From positions 1-24,992 of the forward strand of contig CAZQIC010000063.1 of the NCBI GenBank assembly GCA_964593555.1: 24,992 bases of DNA, read 5' to 3'. Within the stretch, counting starts at the first letter, position 1. Each line of letters starts with the position of its first letter. Source of the DNA: CAZQIC01 sp964593555. GTDB lineage: Bacteria; Bacteroidota; Bacteroidia; JAFLBG01. Under the pieces are notes generated by a model. That model did not search any database and was not told the DNA's origin. It saw only the letters and a program-made list of their open reading frames with translations. Both the position numbers and the translations under genes were made by a program. Of this stretch, positions 7,389-15,591 are shown piece by piece.

Positions 7389-8696
7389 ATGCTAAACGAT
7401 ATTCTTCTCACCATACTTCTTGTTGCATTAAATGGCTTTTTCGTTGCCGCTGAATTCGCCATTGTTAAAGTCCGTTCATCACAAATTGACGTAAAAATAA
7501 AATCCGGCAGCAACCGTGCAAAAATTGCCAGGAGTGTTATCGATAATATGGATTCATATATTTCGGCAACACAATTTGGAATTACATTGGCGAGCCTTGG
7601 TCTTGGATGGATAGGAGAAAGTGTTGTAACTCAAATTATAAGCGGACTTTTCCATACATTTGGAGCTTCTGTAAGTACTGAGACAATACATTCCATCTCC
7701 TTCCCTATTGCGTTTGTATTTATTACTATACTTCACATTATTTTTGGAGAATTAATTCCTAAAGCACTTGCAATAAGGTACGCTCTTGAAACATCTTTGT
7801 CCGTTTCAATCCCCATCAAAATATTTTACACATTATTTAAACCATTTATTTGGTCGCTGAACACTTTTGCTAATTTCTTATTAAGATTGATGGGTGTGAA
7901 GCTTGTATTAGGTCATAATATACACTCAGAAGAAGAATTAAAAGTATTATTAACCGAGAGTGAAGAAGGCGGAGCCATTAAACCTTCAGAACATGAACTT
8001 ATACAAAACGTATTTGATTTTGACGACCGGATAGTAAAACAAATACTTGTCCCAAGAACTAAAATAGCAGCTATTGATATTGATCTTAATGATCAGGAAA
8101 TAATTGACAAAGTATTGGAAGAAGGGTATTCAAGACTACCTGTTTATAAGGACTCATTAGACAATATCATTGGAACAATTTATACCAGGGACCTTTTAAA
8201 GGTATTGAAGAATAAAGATTTTAATTTTCGTAATATTATTCGTCCGGCATATTTTATTCCAACAAGTAAAAAAATAAGCGACTTGTTACGTGAATTTCAA
8301 AGTCAGCATATTCATATTGCCATAGCCACAAATGAAGCCGGTGGAACAATGGGGATGGTTACCATGGAAGATATTATTGAAGAGTTGGTAGGCGAAATTC
8401 AGGATGAGCACGATGAAGAAAAACCATTGGTGGAGAAGAAAAGCGAAACCGAATTTATTGTTAATGCCAGCATTGCTATTAATGATGTTAATGAGTTTCT
8501 GCCAATTGCATTGCCTGAAAGCCCTCACTATGATACCATTTCAGGGTTAGTGAACCAGGTTTTCGAACGTATACCGGCTGTAAACGAACAAAGAGAGTTT
8601 GGAGGCTATCAGATCACTATCCTTAAAAGGCATAAACACAGCGTTGAAACAGTGAGATTTAAAGCATTGGAAAAAGAGCAGGAAGAGGAATCTTAA
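7389..8696 (+). CDS. CNNM/CorC-type (hemolysin family) membrane protein with CBS pair
   Basis: A 435-residue inner-membrane protein. Residues 1 to about 195 form the DUF21/CNNM transmembrane domain, beginning with the typical NGFFVAAEFAIVKVR and containing the short GLGWIGE loop. A pair of CBS domains follows at about 205-335 (LVPRTKIAAIDID; EGYSRLPVYKDSLDNIIG), then a CorC_HlyC domain at about 350-430. Family members are linked to Mg2+ or Co2+ efflux and nucleotide sensing; the old name hemolysin does not reflect function. Length and order are complete. It stands alone, 63 bp after the previous gene, and ends at a strong hairpin terminator. No perfect -7 box is visible upstream. Confidence 0.93.
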   Translation: MLNDILLTILLVALNGFFVAAEFAIVKVRSSQIDVKIKSGSNRAKIARSVIDNMDSYISATQFGITLASLGLGWIGESVVTQIISGLFHTFGASVSTETIHSISFPIAFVFITILHIIFGELIPKALAIRYALETSLSVSIPIKIFYTLFKPFIWSLNTFANFLLRLMGVKLVLGHNIHSEEELKVLLTESEEGGAIKPSEHELIQNVFDFDDRIVKQILVPRTKIAAIDIDLNDQEIIDKVLEEGYSRLPVYKDSLDNIIGTIYTRDLLKVLKNKDFNFRNIIRPAYFIPTSKKISDLLREFQSQHIHIAIATNEAGGTMGMVTMEDIIEELVGEIQDEHDEEKPLVEKKSETEFIVNASIAINDVNEFLPIALPESPHYDTISGLVNQVFERIPAVNEQREFGGYQITILKRHKHSVETVRFKALEKEQEEES

Positions 8697-8719
8697 ACTC
8701 AATTTTATTCTGAATATGT

Positions 8720-8758
8720 AAAACAAAAGCCTCCGACTAAGTCGGAGGCTTTTGTTTT
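8720..8758 (+). terminator. Strong intrinsic terminator, probably bidirectional
   Basis: An 18-bp perfect stem (8720-8737 and 8741-8758) with a TAA loop. The GC-rich core is GCCTCCGAC, flanked by A-rich sequence on the left and TTTTGTTTT on the right. It can end the CNNM transcript on the plus strand and the tRNA-His transcript on the minus strand, whose 3' end is 2 bp away. Confidence 0.92.
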
Positions 8759-8760
8759 AG

Positions 8761-8835
8761 GGTAATTGATGGGGCTCGAACCCACGACCCTCGGTACCAC
8801 AAACCGATGCTCTAACCAGCTGAGCTACAACTACC
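8761..8835 (-). tRNA. tRNA-His (anticodon GTG)
   Basis: The minus strand folds into a full cloverleaf. The 7-bp acceptor stem pairs GTAGTTG with CAATTAC (one G-T wobble). The D arm is AGCTCAGCTGGTTAGAGC, the anticodon stem TCGGT/ACCGA encloses loop TTGTGGT with anticodon GTG, and the T arm contains GGGTTCGAGCCCC. The extra G at position -1 opposite C73, the histidyl-tRNA identity element, is encoded. The CCA end is not encoded. It is transcribed from a box at 8864-8871 and ends at the shared terminator. Confidence 0.97.
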
Positions 8836-8863
8836 ATCTCATACTATTTTGAAATAGCGACTG

Positions 8864-8871
8864 CAAAGATA
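8864..8871 (-). promoter_or_regulatory. -7 box of the tRNA-His promoter
   Basis: The minus strand reads TATCTTTG, a perfect TAnnTTTG, 28 nt before the mature 5' end of tRNA-His. This leaves a short leader for RNase P removal. A 14-bp palindrome (8844-8857, CTATTT-TG-AAATAG) lies in that leader. No -33 TTG is seen at the usual distance. Confidence 0.5.
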
Positions 8872-8951
8872 CAGTATTTTACGATTTTAAAAAATACCAT
8901 AAAGTACAAAACATAGGCTATTATATATTAATTTATAGCGGGTTAAAATGG

Positions 8952-8959
8952 TAAATTTG
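8952..8959 (+). promoter_or_regulatory. -7 box giving a leaderless copA transcript
   Basis: TAAATTTG matches TAnnTTTG perfectly and ends 4 nt (TATT) before the copA ATG, so the transcript should start at or beside the start codon. I see no copper-regulator operator (CueR- or CsoR-type dyad) around it. Confidence 0.6.
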
Positions 8960-8963
8960 TATT

Positions 8964-11120
8964 ATGCACAGCCATGAAGAACATATAATACTCTCCGTTA
9001 GCGGTATGGATTGCTCTAGCTGTGCCCAAACCATATCCAGGCAATTAGAGAAAAAGGGGCTGGGGAAAGTAAATGTAAACTTCGCTACAGGCGAAGCTTC
9101 CTTTGATATTAAAAATCACGATCAGATAAAACTTGCTACCAAAAGCATTGAAGAGTTGGGCTATAAAGTATTGCTGCACGATCATAGCCACGACGACCAG
9201 GCACATCAGGGCCATAATCATGCGCACGATAATGCCATTGAGAAAAAATTTTATTTCACGCTGATATTTACGGTACCGCTTTTTTTTCACATGTTTATTC
9301 CCTTTGAGTTATTAAATAATCCTATTGTTCAACTATTGCTTTGCCTCCCTGTTCTTACAATAGGAATAATGCATTTTGGCAGAAGCGCATGGAAATCACT
9401 TAAAGTCGGAATCCCCAATATGGATGTGCTAATTGCCATTGGATCAACATCCGCTTTTATTTATAGTCTTGCCGGGACAATTATGTTTTATGGAACACAT
9501 GAAGTTCACAATTATATGTTCTATGAAACCAGCGCCACAATTATCACATTGGTGTTGTTAGGAAATGTGCTGGAACACCGCTCTGTTAACGGCACCACAT
9601 CTGCAATAAGAGATCTCACCAAAATGCAGGTGACAAAAGCAAGGAAAATAACTTTGATAAATGGCTCAGAAGAAATTTCAGATATAGAATATAAAGCTAT
9701 CCAGGTAAATGATGTTTTATTGGTGAATACCGGAGATAAAATACCTGTTGATGGTGAAATAATATACGGATCGGGATCCATTGACGAATCCATGATATCC
9801 GGTGAAAGCTTACCAGTCGAGAAAAATATTGGCGGCAAAGTTATTGGCGGAACAATTTTAAACAGCGGCTCTATAAAAGTTAAAACACTTAAGATTGGAA
9901 AAGATACCGTGCTTGCACATATCATCGAGTTAGTTAAAAATGCACAACAGCAAAAACCAACCATTCAAAAATTAGGCGATAAAGCAAGTGCTATTTTTGT
10001 TCCTGTAGTTTTGGGTATTTCCCTGCTTACTTTTTTGCTCTCCAATTTTGTATTTGATATTGGACTACAAAAAGCATTGATGCATAGTATTGCCGTATTG
10101 GTTATTTCATGCCCCTGCGCTATGGGGCTTGCCACACCAACTGCGGTAATGGTAGGTATAGGACGCGCGGCCAAAAGTGGAATTTTAATAAAAGGTGGAA
10201 GTACGCTGGAACAATTTGCCGGAATAAAAAATATTGTTTTCGATAAAACGGGAACATTAACAACCGGAAATTTTAAAATTAAAAAAATTGAACCCATTGG
10301 TATAGAAAAAGACGAATTGATCAGGATTCTTTATCATGTTGAAAAGCATTCTTCCCATCCTATTGCTAATTCAATTGTTAGTGGTCTTGGTCAACAAGAT
10401 ATTCCTGCACCAGTTCTTTCAGCTATAAAGGAAAAAAAAGGCGTTGGATTATACGCAACCGATAGCAACAATAACAATTATGTGATTGGATCATATGCCA
10501 TTGCTCAACATCTAACAAAGGACGACCACCACAATGTATATATTATCAAAAACGATTCTCTCGCAGGCTGGGTAGACCTTGAAGATGAAATAAAGACAAG
10601 TGCCGCTGCTGTTATCAATGAACTAAAAGCAAATCACATTAAAACCATATTACTAAGCGGCGATAATTCTTATGCCACCAATTCACTCGGACAAAAATTA
10701 AATTTTGATATTATTCATGGAGAACAATTACCAGAGGAAAAATTAAAAAAAATTGAAACATTTGTTCAGGAAGCGGGTACCGCAATGGTTGGTGATGGAA
10801 TAAACGACGCTCCTGCCCTTGCAAAAGCAACCGTGGGTATCTCATTGGGTAATGCTACTGAAGTTGCCATCCAATCGGCACAAATAGTTTTATTGAACGG
10901 TAACGACCTTTTAAAAATTGATGAGGCTTATCGCATTAGTAAGCATACACTTAAAACAATTAAACAAAATTTATTCTGGGCATTTTTCTATAATGTGGTG
11001 GCCATACCTATCGCAGCCTTCGGATTCCTTAATCCAATGGTTGGAGCCCTTGCCATGGCCTTTTCCGATGTTATTGTAATTGGCAATTCCATACGGCTCA
11101 AAACTAAAAACATTAAATAG
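8964..11120 (+). CDS. copA: Copper-translocating P-type ATPase
   Basis: A 718-residue P1B-type ATPase that pumps Cu(I) out of the cytoplasm. One N-terminal HMA domain carries GMDCSSC (Cys17, Cys20), followed by a His-rich linker at 72-89 with eight histidines. The membrane metal site is CPC at 383-385 in SCPCAMGLATP. The actuator GES loop, phosphorylated Asp427 in DKTGT, His465-Pro466 in the nucleotide domain and GDGIND at 610-615 are all present. The last helix reads MAFSD where Cu(I) pumps usually read MxxSS; I believe this is common in Bacteroidota homologues, but it makes metal specificity slightly less certain. The gene is monocistronic, between tRNA-His (divergent) and the structured element at 11181. 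Several antisense frames inside it are shadows. Confidence 0.95.
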   Translation: MHSHEEHIILSVSGMDCSSCAQTISRQLEKKGLGKVNVNFATGEASFDIKNHDQIKLATKSIEELGYKVLLHDHSHDDQAHQGHNHAHDNAIEKKFYFTLIFTVPLFFHMFIPFELLNNPIVQLLLCLPVLTIGIMHFGRSAWKSLKVGIPNMDVLIAIGSTSAFIYSLAGTIMFYGTHEVHNYMFYETSATIITLVLLGNVLEHRSVNGTTSAIRDLTKMQVTKARKITLINGSEEISDIEYKAIQVNDVLLVNTGDKIPVDGEIIYGSGSIDESMISGESLPVEKNIGGKVIGGTILNSGSIKVKTLKIGKDTVLAHIIELVKNAQQQKPTIQKLGDKASAIFVPVVLGISLLTFLLSNFVFDIGLQKALMHSIAVLVISCPCAMGLATPTAVMVGIGRAAKSGILIKGGSTLEQFAGIKNIVFDKTGTLTTGNFKIKKIEPIGIEKDELIRILYHVEKHSSHPIANSIVSGLGQQDIPAPVLSAIKEKKGVGLYATDSNNNNYVIGSYAIAQHLTKDDHHNVYIIKNDSLAGWVDLEDEIKTSAAAVINELKANHIKTILLSGDNSYATNSLGQKLNFDIIHGEQLPEEKLKKIETFVQEAGTAMVGDGINDAPALAKATVGISLGNATEVAIQSAQIVLLNGNDLLKIDEAYRISKHTLKTIKQNLFWAFFYNVVAIPIAAFGFLNPMVGALAMAFSDVIVIGNSIRLKTKNIK

Positions 11121-11180
11121 AACCTGCATAATCATTAGTGAATCTTAAATTATCAATTTCTCTTTTAACTACTAAATGGC

Positions 11181-11321
11181 GGGGAGATGTCCACGAAAAG
11201 TGCGAACCGGAAGTTTCGTGGCCCTGACGCGAAAGACCGTGCGACAAACGAAAGCTTCAGGTTTGGTTTTCGTGGCCTTTTTCTTTGGTTCGTTTCTTTT
11301 GTGGAAACAAAAGAAATGAAC
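11181..11321. repeat. GC-rich structured intergenic element, probably dispersed
   Basis: This stretch contrasts with its AT-rich surroundings: by hand count 54 of 100 bases in 11181-11280 are G or C. It contains nested inverted repeats. CCACGAAAA (11191-11199) can pair with TTTCGTGG (11214-11221) or with TTTTCGTGG (11267-11275), so two folds compete. A separate 14-bp hairpin with one mismatch and a 6-nt loop lies at 11288-11301/11308-11321. TCTTAAAT and ATTTAAGA (11143-11150, 11334-11341) bracket the region. The sequence and its minus-strand frame (RNEPKKKATKTKPEAF) resemble dispersed intergenic repeats I recall from Bacteroidota genomes; copy number cannot be seen in one window. The rest of the 296-bp spacer holds the glycan-operon promoter. 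Confidence 0.6.
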
Positions 11322-11349
11322 AAAAACGCTTTTATTTAAGAGAAATCTG

Positions 11350-11381
11350 TTGTAAAGACAAAGCCAGAAACAATATCTTTG
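11350..11381 (+). promoter_or_regulatory. Promoter of the glycan operon
   Basis: A -33 TTG (11350-11352) is followed after 21 nt by a perfect -7 box TATCTTTG (11374-11381). This spacing fits the Bacteroidota primary sigma factor. Transcription would start near 11386, about 31 nt before the ATG at 11417, and supports that start over the earlier in-frame ATG at 11285. Confidence 0.72.
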
Positions 11382-11416
11382 CACTATTGGCGTTAAAACA
11401 ATCCTCCAGGCCCGGT

Positions 11417-12568
11417 ATGCAAGAAAAAAAACTCAACGTACTGTTCATTCCAAGCTGGTATCCCAATAAATCAAATCCAACCTTAGGCATTTTTATAAAA
11501 CGTCATGCAGAGGCCTTATCCGCATTGCATAATATATCTGTAATAAACACAATATCAGATGCGCAGACCCCGGAAAATACAATTGAAACAGATTCCACAA
11601 ACAATATCTACACAGTTACTGCGAGGTACAAAAAAGCAAATTTTCCTGGAACTAAACTGATCCGAAGCTTAAAGGCTTTTAAAAAAGCATATGAAATTTT
11701 TGTAAAGGAAAAAGGCAAACCCGATATTATTCATTTGCATGTTATTTACCCGGCGGCGTACTACATTCTATTCACAATTTTTTTCAGGGACATACCCGTT
11801 GTAATTTCAGAACATTGGTCGGGATATATGAAAGAGGACGGAAACTACAAAGGAGCATTAATGAAACTTATTACCGGTAAAATTGTAAAACGCGCTAATG
11901 CAATTATTGCTGTATCCGAAAAAATGAAGAGCGCCATGTTAAGCCATAACCTGCAAAACAATTATCATATTGTTCCAAATGTTGTCGATACAAATCTGTT
12001 TCATTCAAATAACAACAATAAAAAAAACGAACTGTTTACTTTTATTCATGTATCCAGTATTAACGACAGAGAGAAAAACATAAGCGGAATATTAAGAGTG
12101 GCAAAAAAATTATCTAAACAAAAGCAGAATTTTATTTTGAATATTATTGGAGATAGTAATGAATTGAATGCCTTCATAAAACTAGCTCAAGAGCTTGGGA
12201 TAAATAATAAATATGTATTTTTCAAAGGCACATTACCCCCACAAGAAGTTGCCGATGAAATGAGAAAATCAGATGCTTTTTTAATGTTCAGCAATTACGA
12301 AGGCTTGCCTTGTGTAATACTCGAAGCGCTAGCCTGTGGATTACCTATTATTGCAAGTATTACCGGAGGTATACCATCAGTGATCAACGCGAAAAATGGA
12401 TTATTGGTCGAGCCAAAAAATGAAGGCCAGCTGCTTTCCTCTATGGAAAAAATGATCGGTGATCACCCCTATAACAAAACTGAAATTGCAAGTTCGGCAG
12501 TGGCTCTATTTAGCTATTCAAGTGTAGCCAAACAAATTGATAGTATTTACAAAACAATAATCGCATAG
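11417..12568 (+). CDS. GT4-family glycosyltransferase
   Basis: A 383-residue retaining GT-B glycosyltransferase of CAZy family GT4. The N-terminal Rossmann half begins LNVLFIPSWYPNKSNPTLG with the acceptor-side loop IFIKRHAEAL. The C-terminal nucleotide-sugar half carries the E-x7-E motif at Glu295 and Glu303 (EGLPCVILE) followed by ALACGLPIIAS, and the GG-P loop. The frame is open back to 11285, but that extension would be translated from the hairpin repeat and precedes the promoter, so ATG 11417 is the start. It is the first gene of a five-gene operon; the next start lies 2 bp after its stop. Donor and acceptor sugars cannot be told from sequence. Confidence 0.93.
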   Translation: MQEKKLNVLFIPSWYPNKSNPTLGIFIKRHAEALSALHNISVINTISDAQTPENTIETDSTNNIYTVTARYKKANFPGTKLIRSLKAFKKAYEIFVKEKGKPDIIHLHVIYPAAYYILFTIFFRDIPVVISEHWSGYMKEDGNYKGALMKLITGKIVKRANAIIAVSEKMKSAMLSHNLQNNYHIVPNVVDTNLFHSNNNNKKNELFTFIHVSSINDREKNISGILRVAKKLSKQKQNFILNIIGDSNELNAFIKLAQELGINNKYVFFKGTLPPQEVADEMRKSDAFLMFSNYEGLPCVILEALACGLPIIASITGGIPSVINAKNGLLVEPKNEGQLLSSMEKMIGDHPYNKTEIASSAVALFSYSSVAKQIDSIYKTIIA

Positions 12569-12570
12569 TT

Positions 12571-14266
12571 GTGCCAGTTAATATAAATACAGCTCCTAAA
12601 AAATTACGTATAGGTATTCTATGCAATGGTTTCTATTTTGAAAAATGGAAAGCCAATGCCATCCATTCACTACTTGAAGAACGAAACATTGAAATTGCTT
12701 TATTAATTGTTGATTCCAGAAAAGAAGAACGCCCTTCTTTACTTAATAAATTAATAAACTATCCATATAGCNNNNNNNNNNCCATATAGCAGGGCGATAT
12801 GGAGGGCCTACAAACGCTTTCGTGTAAAGCCTGAAGCGCAGCAATTAGTGAGCCTGGAAGACAAACTCAAAAAAGTACCGAGTATTAATTGTGTAGTCGA
12901 GAAAAAAGGAAAGTATTCCGAATATTTTAAACCGGAAGACATTGAGCAAATTAAAAAACAGGAACTGGATGTGCTTATCCGCTTTAGTTTCAACATCATC
13001 AAAGGAGATATTTTAACAGCCGCCAAAAAAGGTGTTTGGTCTTATCATCATGGAGATGAAAGTGCTTTTCGTGGAGGACCGCCCGGATTTTGGGAAATCT
13101 ATTACAATCATCATAGCACCGGAGTTATACTTCAACAATTGACCGATGAACTTGATAACGGAATTGTTCTCAAAAAAGGATTTTACAAAACAATTAAAAA
13201 GTCATACCCCGATAACCTTAACACAATATTATTTGAAAGTTCAGGATGGATAAAACAGGTTTGCATTGACCTGATCAATAACCTAGATACACCTAAGCAT
13301 AAGGCATCATCAACCGCTCCAATTAAGAAGGCCCCTCATAATGCGGAAATGATCTCGTTTTTTATAAAAAAATCCTTTCACTCTTTCCTTTTTCATTACC
13401 GTGAACTTTTTAGTGCAGAGAAATGGAACATTGGCCTTGCGAAAGGCACACCCGAAGATTTTTTAGAAAAAGGGATTGAAAATGAAAAATGGCTACCCGA
13501 ACTAAGAAGAGGTGAATACCGCGCCGATCCTTTTGGCTATTTATTCAATGATCACTTGTGTATTATCCATGAAAAGTATGATTACTCTTTACAAAAGGGT
13601 TGGATAGAAATCCAGCGCAGCAATGAAGAATCGTATACTGCCATTGATTCCACCAAGCACCTCTCCTACCCTTATATATTTAATTACAATAAAGAGTGTT
13701 ATTGCGTTCCTGAGACATATCAAAAAAACTGCATTGAACTATATAAACTTAGCAAAAGCAATAACCAGTGGGTATTGGATAAAAGTTTATTAGAAAATAT
13801 CCATGCGGTCGATAGTTCATTGATTTTTTACAATAAAAAATGGTGGTTGTTTTGCACACGTGAGGACAGGAACCCCAATACCAATTTATATCTATTTTAT
13901 TCGGACTCCTTATCCAATAAATTTGTTGCGCATAAAAATAATCCCGTAAAAACTAATATTCATTCGGCGCGCCCTGCCGGCAATATTTTTATTATTGACA
14001 ATGTAATTTACCGGCCATCACAAGATTGTTCCAAAAGTTACGGATGCAAACTTGTTATCAATAAAATTGACAAACTCAGCGAGACTGAATTTGCAGAAAG
14101 TATTGTAAAAACAATTGAACCAAAAAAGAGTTGGAATTTTAACAGGGGTATACATACTATCAATTTTGTTAGCAACCATGTTATTTTCGACGCCAAGAAA
14201 TACGAATTCAATTTTCCAAATTTTAGAGCGAAATTGAGAAAAAAATTAAGGTCCAATTCAAACTGA
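12571..14266 (+). CDS. N-formyltransferase-like domain fused to GINT1-like domain
   Basis: Collapsing the artificial gap at 12772-12781 gives one 558-residue protein. Residues 10-200 are a Fmt/PurN-like formyltransferase domain: start KLRIGILCNG, then VWSYHHGDESAFRGGPPGFWE (His153, His154) and LTDELDNG with Asp189, the usual catalytic Asp. The canonical Asn of NxH is Ser/Tyr here. From about residue 279 (WNIGLAKG) the sequence resembles the N-terminal beta-propeller-like domain of glucosamine inositolphosphorylceramide transferase (GINT1), with RGEYRADPFGY. Such fusions occur in Bacteroidota polysaccharide loci; formylation of an amino sugar is the likely role but is inferred. GTG 12571 is the start, 2 bp after the preceding stop; no ATG is available. 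Its TGA overlaps the next ATG (TGATG). Confidence 0.82.
12763..12790. other. Artificial scaffold gap with 9-bp flank overlap
   Basis: Ten N at 12772-12781. The left flank ends in CCATATAGC (12763-12771) and the right flank begins with the same CCATATAGC (12782-12790). Merging these copies and dropping the N makes the upstream and downstream frames of the formyltransferase continuous (NYPYS-RAIWRAYK), so probably no sequence is missing. Confidence 0.88.
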
Positions 14267-15591
14267 TGAAGTTGTTCAATAAGGTTCTTAATGCCATGCA
14301 GATTGGTGGCGATCAAAAAGAATTGTCAGCCAAAACCCTGTGGTCACTATTTATCCAGGTAAGTGCGGCAGGCCTGGTATTTGTCACCAATATTATTCTG
14401 GCAAGGGTAATGGGAGCAAAAGAATATGGATCATATACTTTCGCTATTTCACTCGCATTATTATTGAGCGGAATCGCTACTTCGGGCTTTGTGAATTTGC
14501 TGCTACGGAGAACGGCAGCCTATACCGAAACAGAGGAATACTCATTATTAAAGGGCTTGATCGGTTGGTGTATGCAATACATTATCATCATCGCAGCGAT
14601 AATTACTTTGATTGCCTGCCTGATATTTATGCTGTTCAATTTTACAAATGTACCAAACAGTACCACAGTGTTAATTGCTGTTTTGTCGGTTCCCTTAATT
14701 TCATTGCTTGTATTTTACCAATCTGCTCTTAATGGCGGACACTTTATTGTACAATCACAACTACCTGAAAAAATTATTAAGCCTTCGTTGATTGTTTTAA
14801 TAGTGTCAATCATTTTTTCTCTATCCATACCAAGCATTAATGCTGTAACCTGTATAGTAATAAATTGTATTGCAACATTTTTTGCACTTGCAATAGCTTA
14901 CTTAAGTTTCAGAAAAAACATTTTAACGCTTACCCACGATATTGCAAGTGAATATGAAACACCGGAATGGACAGTCAATTATAAAAATCTTTTCCTGCTT
15001 GGTATTTTATCAATTATAAACAGCAAGCTGGATGTGCTAATGCTGGGATTCATGAGACCTCCTGAAGAGGTTGGAATCTATAATGCTAGCAGCAAACTTT
15101 CCGAACTTGTTTCATTTTCATTGTTTGTTATCAATATTGGATTAGCCCCGATGATATCAAAATTATACGCTTCCAAACAAATAAATAATTTGCAAAAACT
15201 GGTTACAAAAATATCCAGGATAACTCTTTTGATTGCCCTGCCAATTATTTTAATTTTATTATTTGGCGGCAGATATATCCTTTCCTTATTTGGTCCGGAT
15301 TTTATTTTAGGCTACCACTGCCTCATTATACTTGCCGGGGCTCAATTAGTGAGTATACTGGCGGGCTCCTCAGGATATTTACTTACCATGACAGGGAATG
15401 AAAACTCTGCAACCGTTGCAATGATCATTAGTCTTGTAATTAATGTTTTACTGAATATTTTATTAATACCAAAGTTCGGAATCAAAGGGGCAGCATATTC
15501 AACCGCTGCAAGTATTATTGCATGGAATATTTGTATGGCAATTATGGCGCGAATAAAAACAGGAATTAACCCTACCTTTATTGGTAAATGA
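14266..15591 (+). CDS. Polysaccharide/oligosaccharide flippase (Wzx-like, MOP superfamily)
   Basis: A 441-residue inner-membrane protein with about 12 hydrophobic helices of the MOP superfamily (Wzx/RfbX type), which moves lipid-linked glycan units across the inner membrane. Typical features are the first helix after TLWSLFIQVSAAGLVFVTN, the cytoplasmic segment ARVMGAKEYGSY at about residues 46-57, and the long loop with KLDVLMLGFMRPPEEVGIYN before the second half. The start overlaps the preceding stop by one base (TGATG) and the stop overlaps the next start (ATGA), so translation is coupled in both directions. Its presence shows that the operon builds an exported glycan; the polymerase and the initiating transferase are not in this window. 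Confidence 0.9.
   Translation: MKLFNKVLNAMQIGGDQKELSAKTLWSLFIQVSAAGLVFVTNIILARVMGAKEYGSYTFAISLALLLSGIATSGFVNLLLRRTAAYTETEEYSLLKGLIGWCMQYIIIIAAIITLIACLIFMLFNFTNVPNSTTVLIAVLSVPLISLLVFYQSALNGGHFIVQSQLPEKIIKPSLIVLIVSIIFSLSIPSINAVTCIVINCIATFFALAIAYLSFRKNILTLTHDIASEYETPEWTVNYKNLFLLGILSIINSKLDVLMLGFMRPPEEVGIYNASSKLSELVSFSLFVINIGLAPMISKLYASKQINNLQKLVTKISRITLLIALPIILILLFGGRYILSLFGPDFILGYHCLIILAGAQLVSILAGSSGYLLTMTGNENSATVAMIISLVINVLLNILLIPKFGIKGAAYSTAASIIAWNICMAIMARIKTGINPTFIGK

Noticed and set aside
8844..8857. 14-bp palindrome as a regulator site for copA
   Set aside because: It lies in the tRNA-His leader, about 100 bp from the copA promoter, and has no resemblance to known copper-regulator operators.
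9521..10297. Two abutting minus-strand frames of 147 and 110 residues inside copA
   Set aside because: They lie antisense to the conserved CopA coding sequence, have no promoter or recognisable domain, and are explained by its codon pattern.
5661..11120. Copper/haem system linking the PHM-like oxygenase, CopA and ccm genes
   Set aside because: The genes are in separate transcripts, spaced by unrelated genes and a tRNA; the common cofactors alone do not show a system.
11172..11384. 70-residue minus-strand frame across the structured element
   Set aside because: It tracks the inverted-repeat region and overlaps the promoter of the glycan operon; similar frames are recurrent artefacts of such repeats. 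Not called as a gene.
11285..11416. Longer N-terminus for the GT4 glycosyltransferase from ATG 11285
   Set aside because: It would begin inside the hairpin and upstream of the promoter at 11350-11381; the family's normal N-terminus starts just after ATG 11417.
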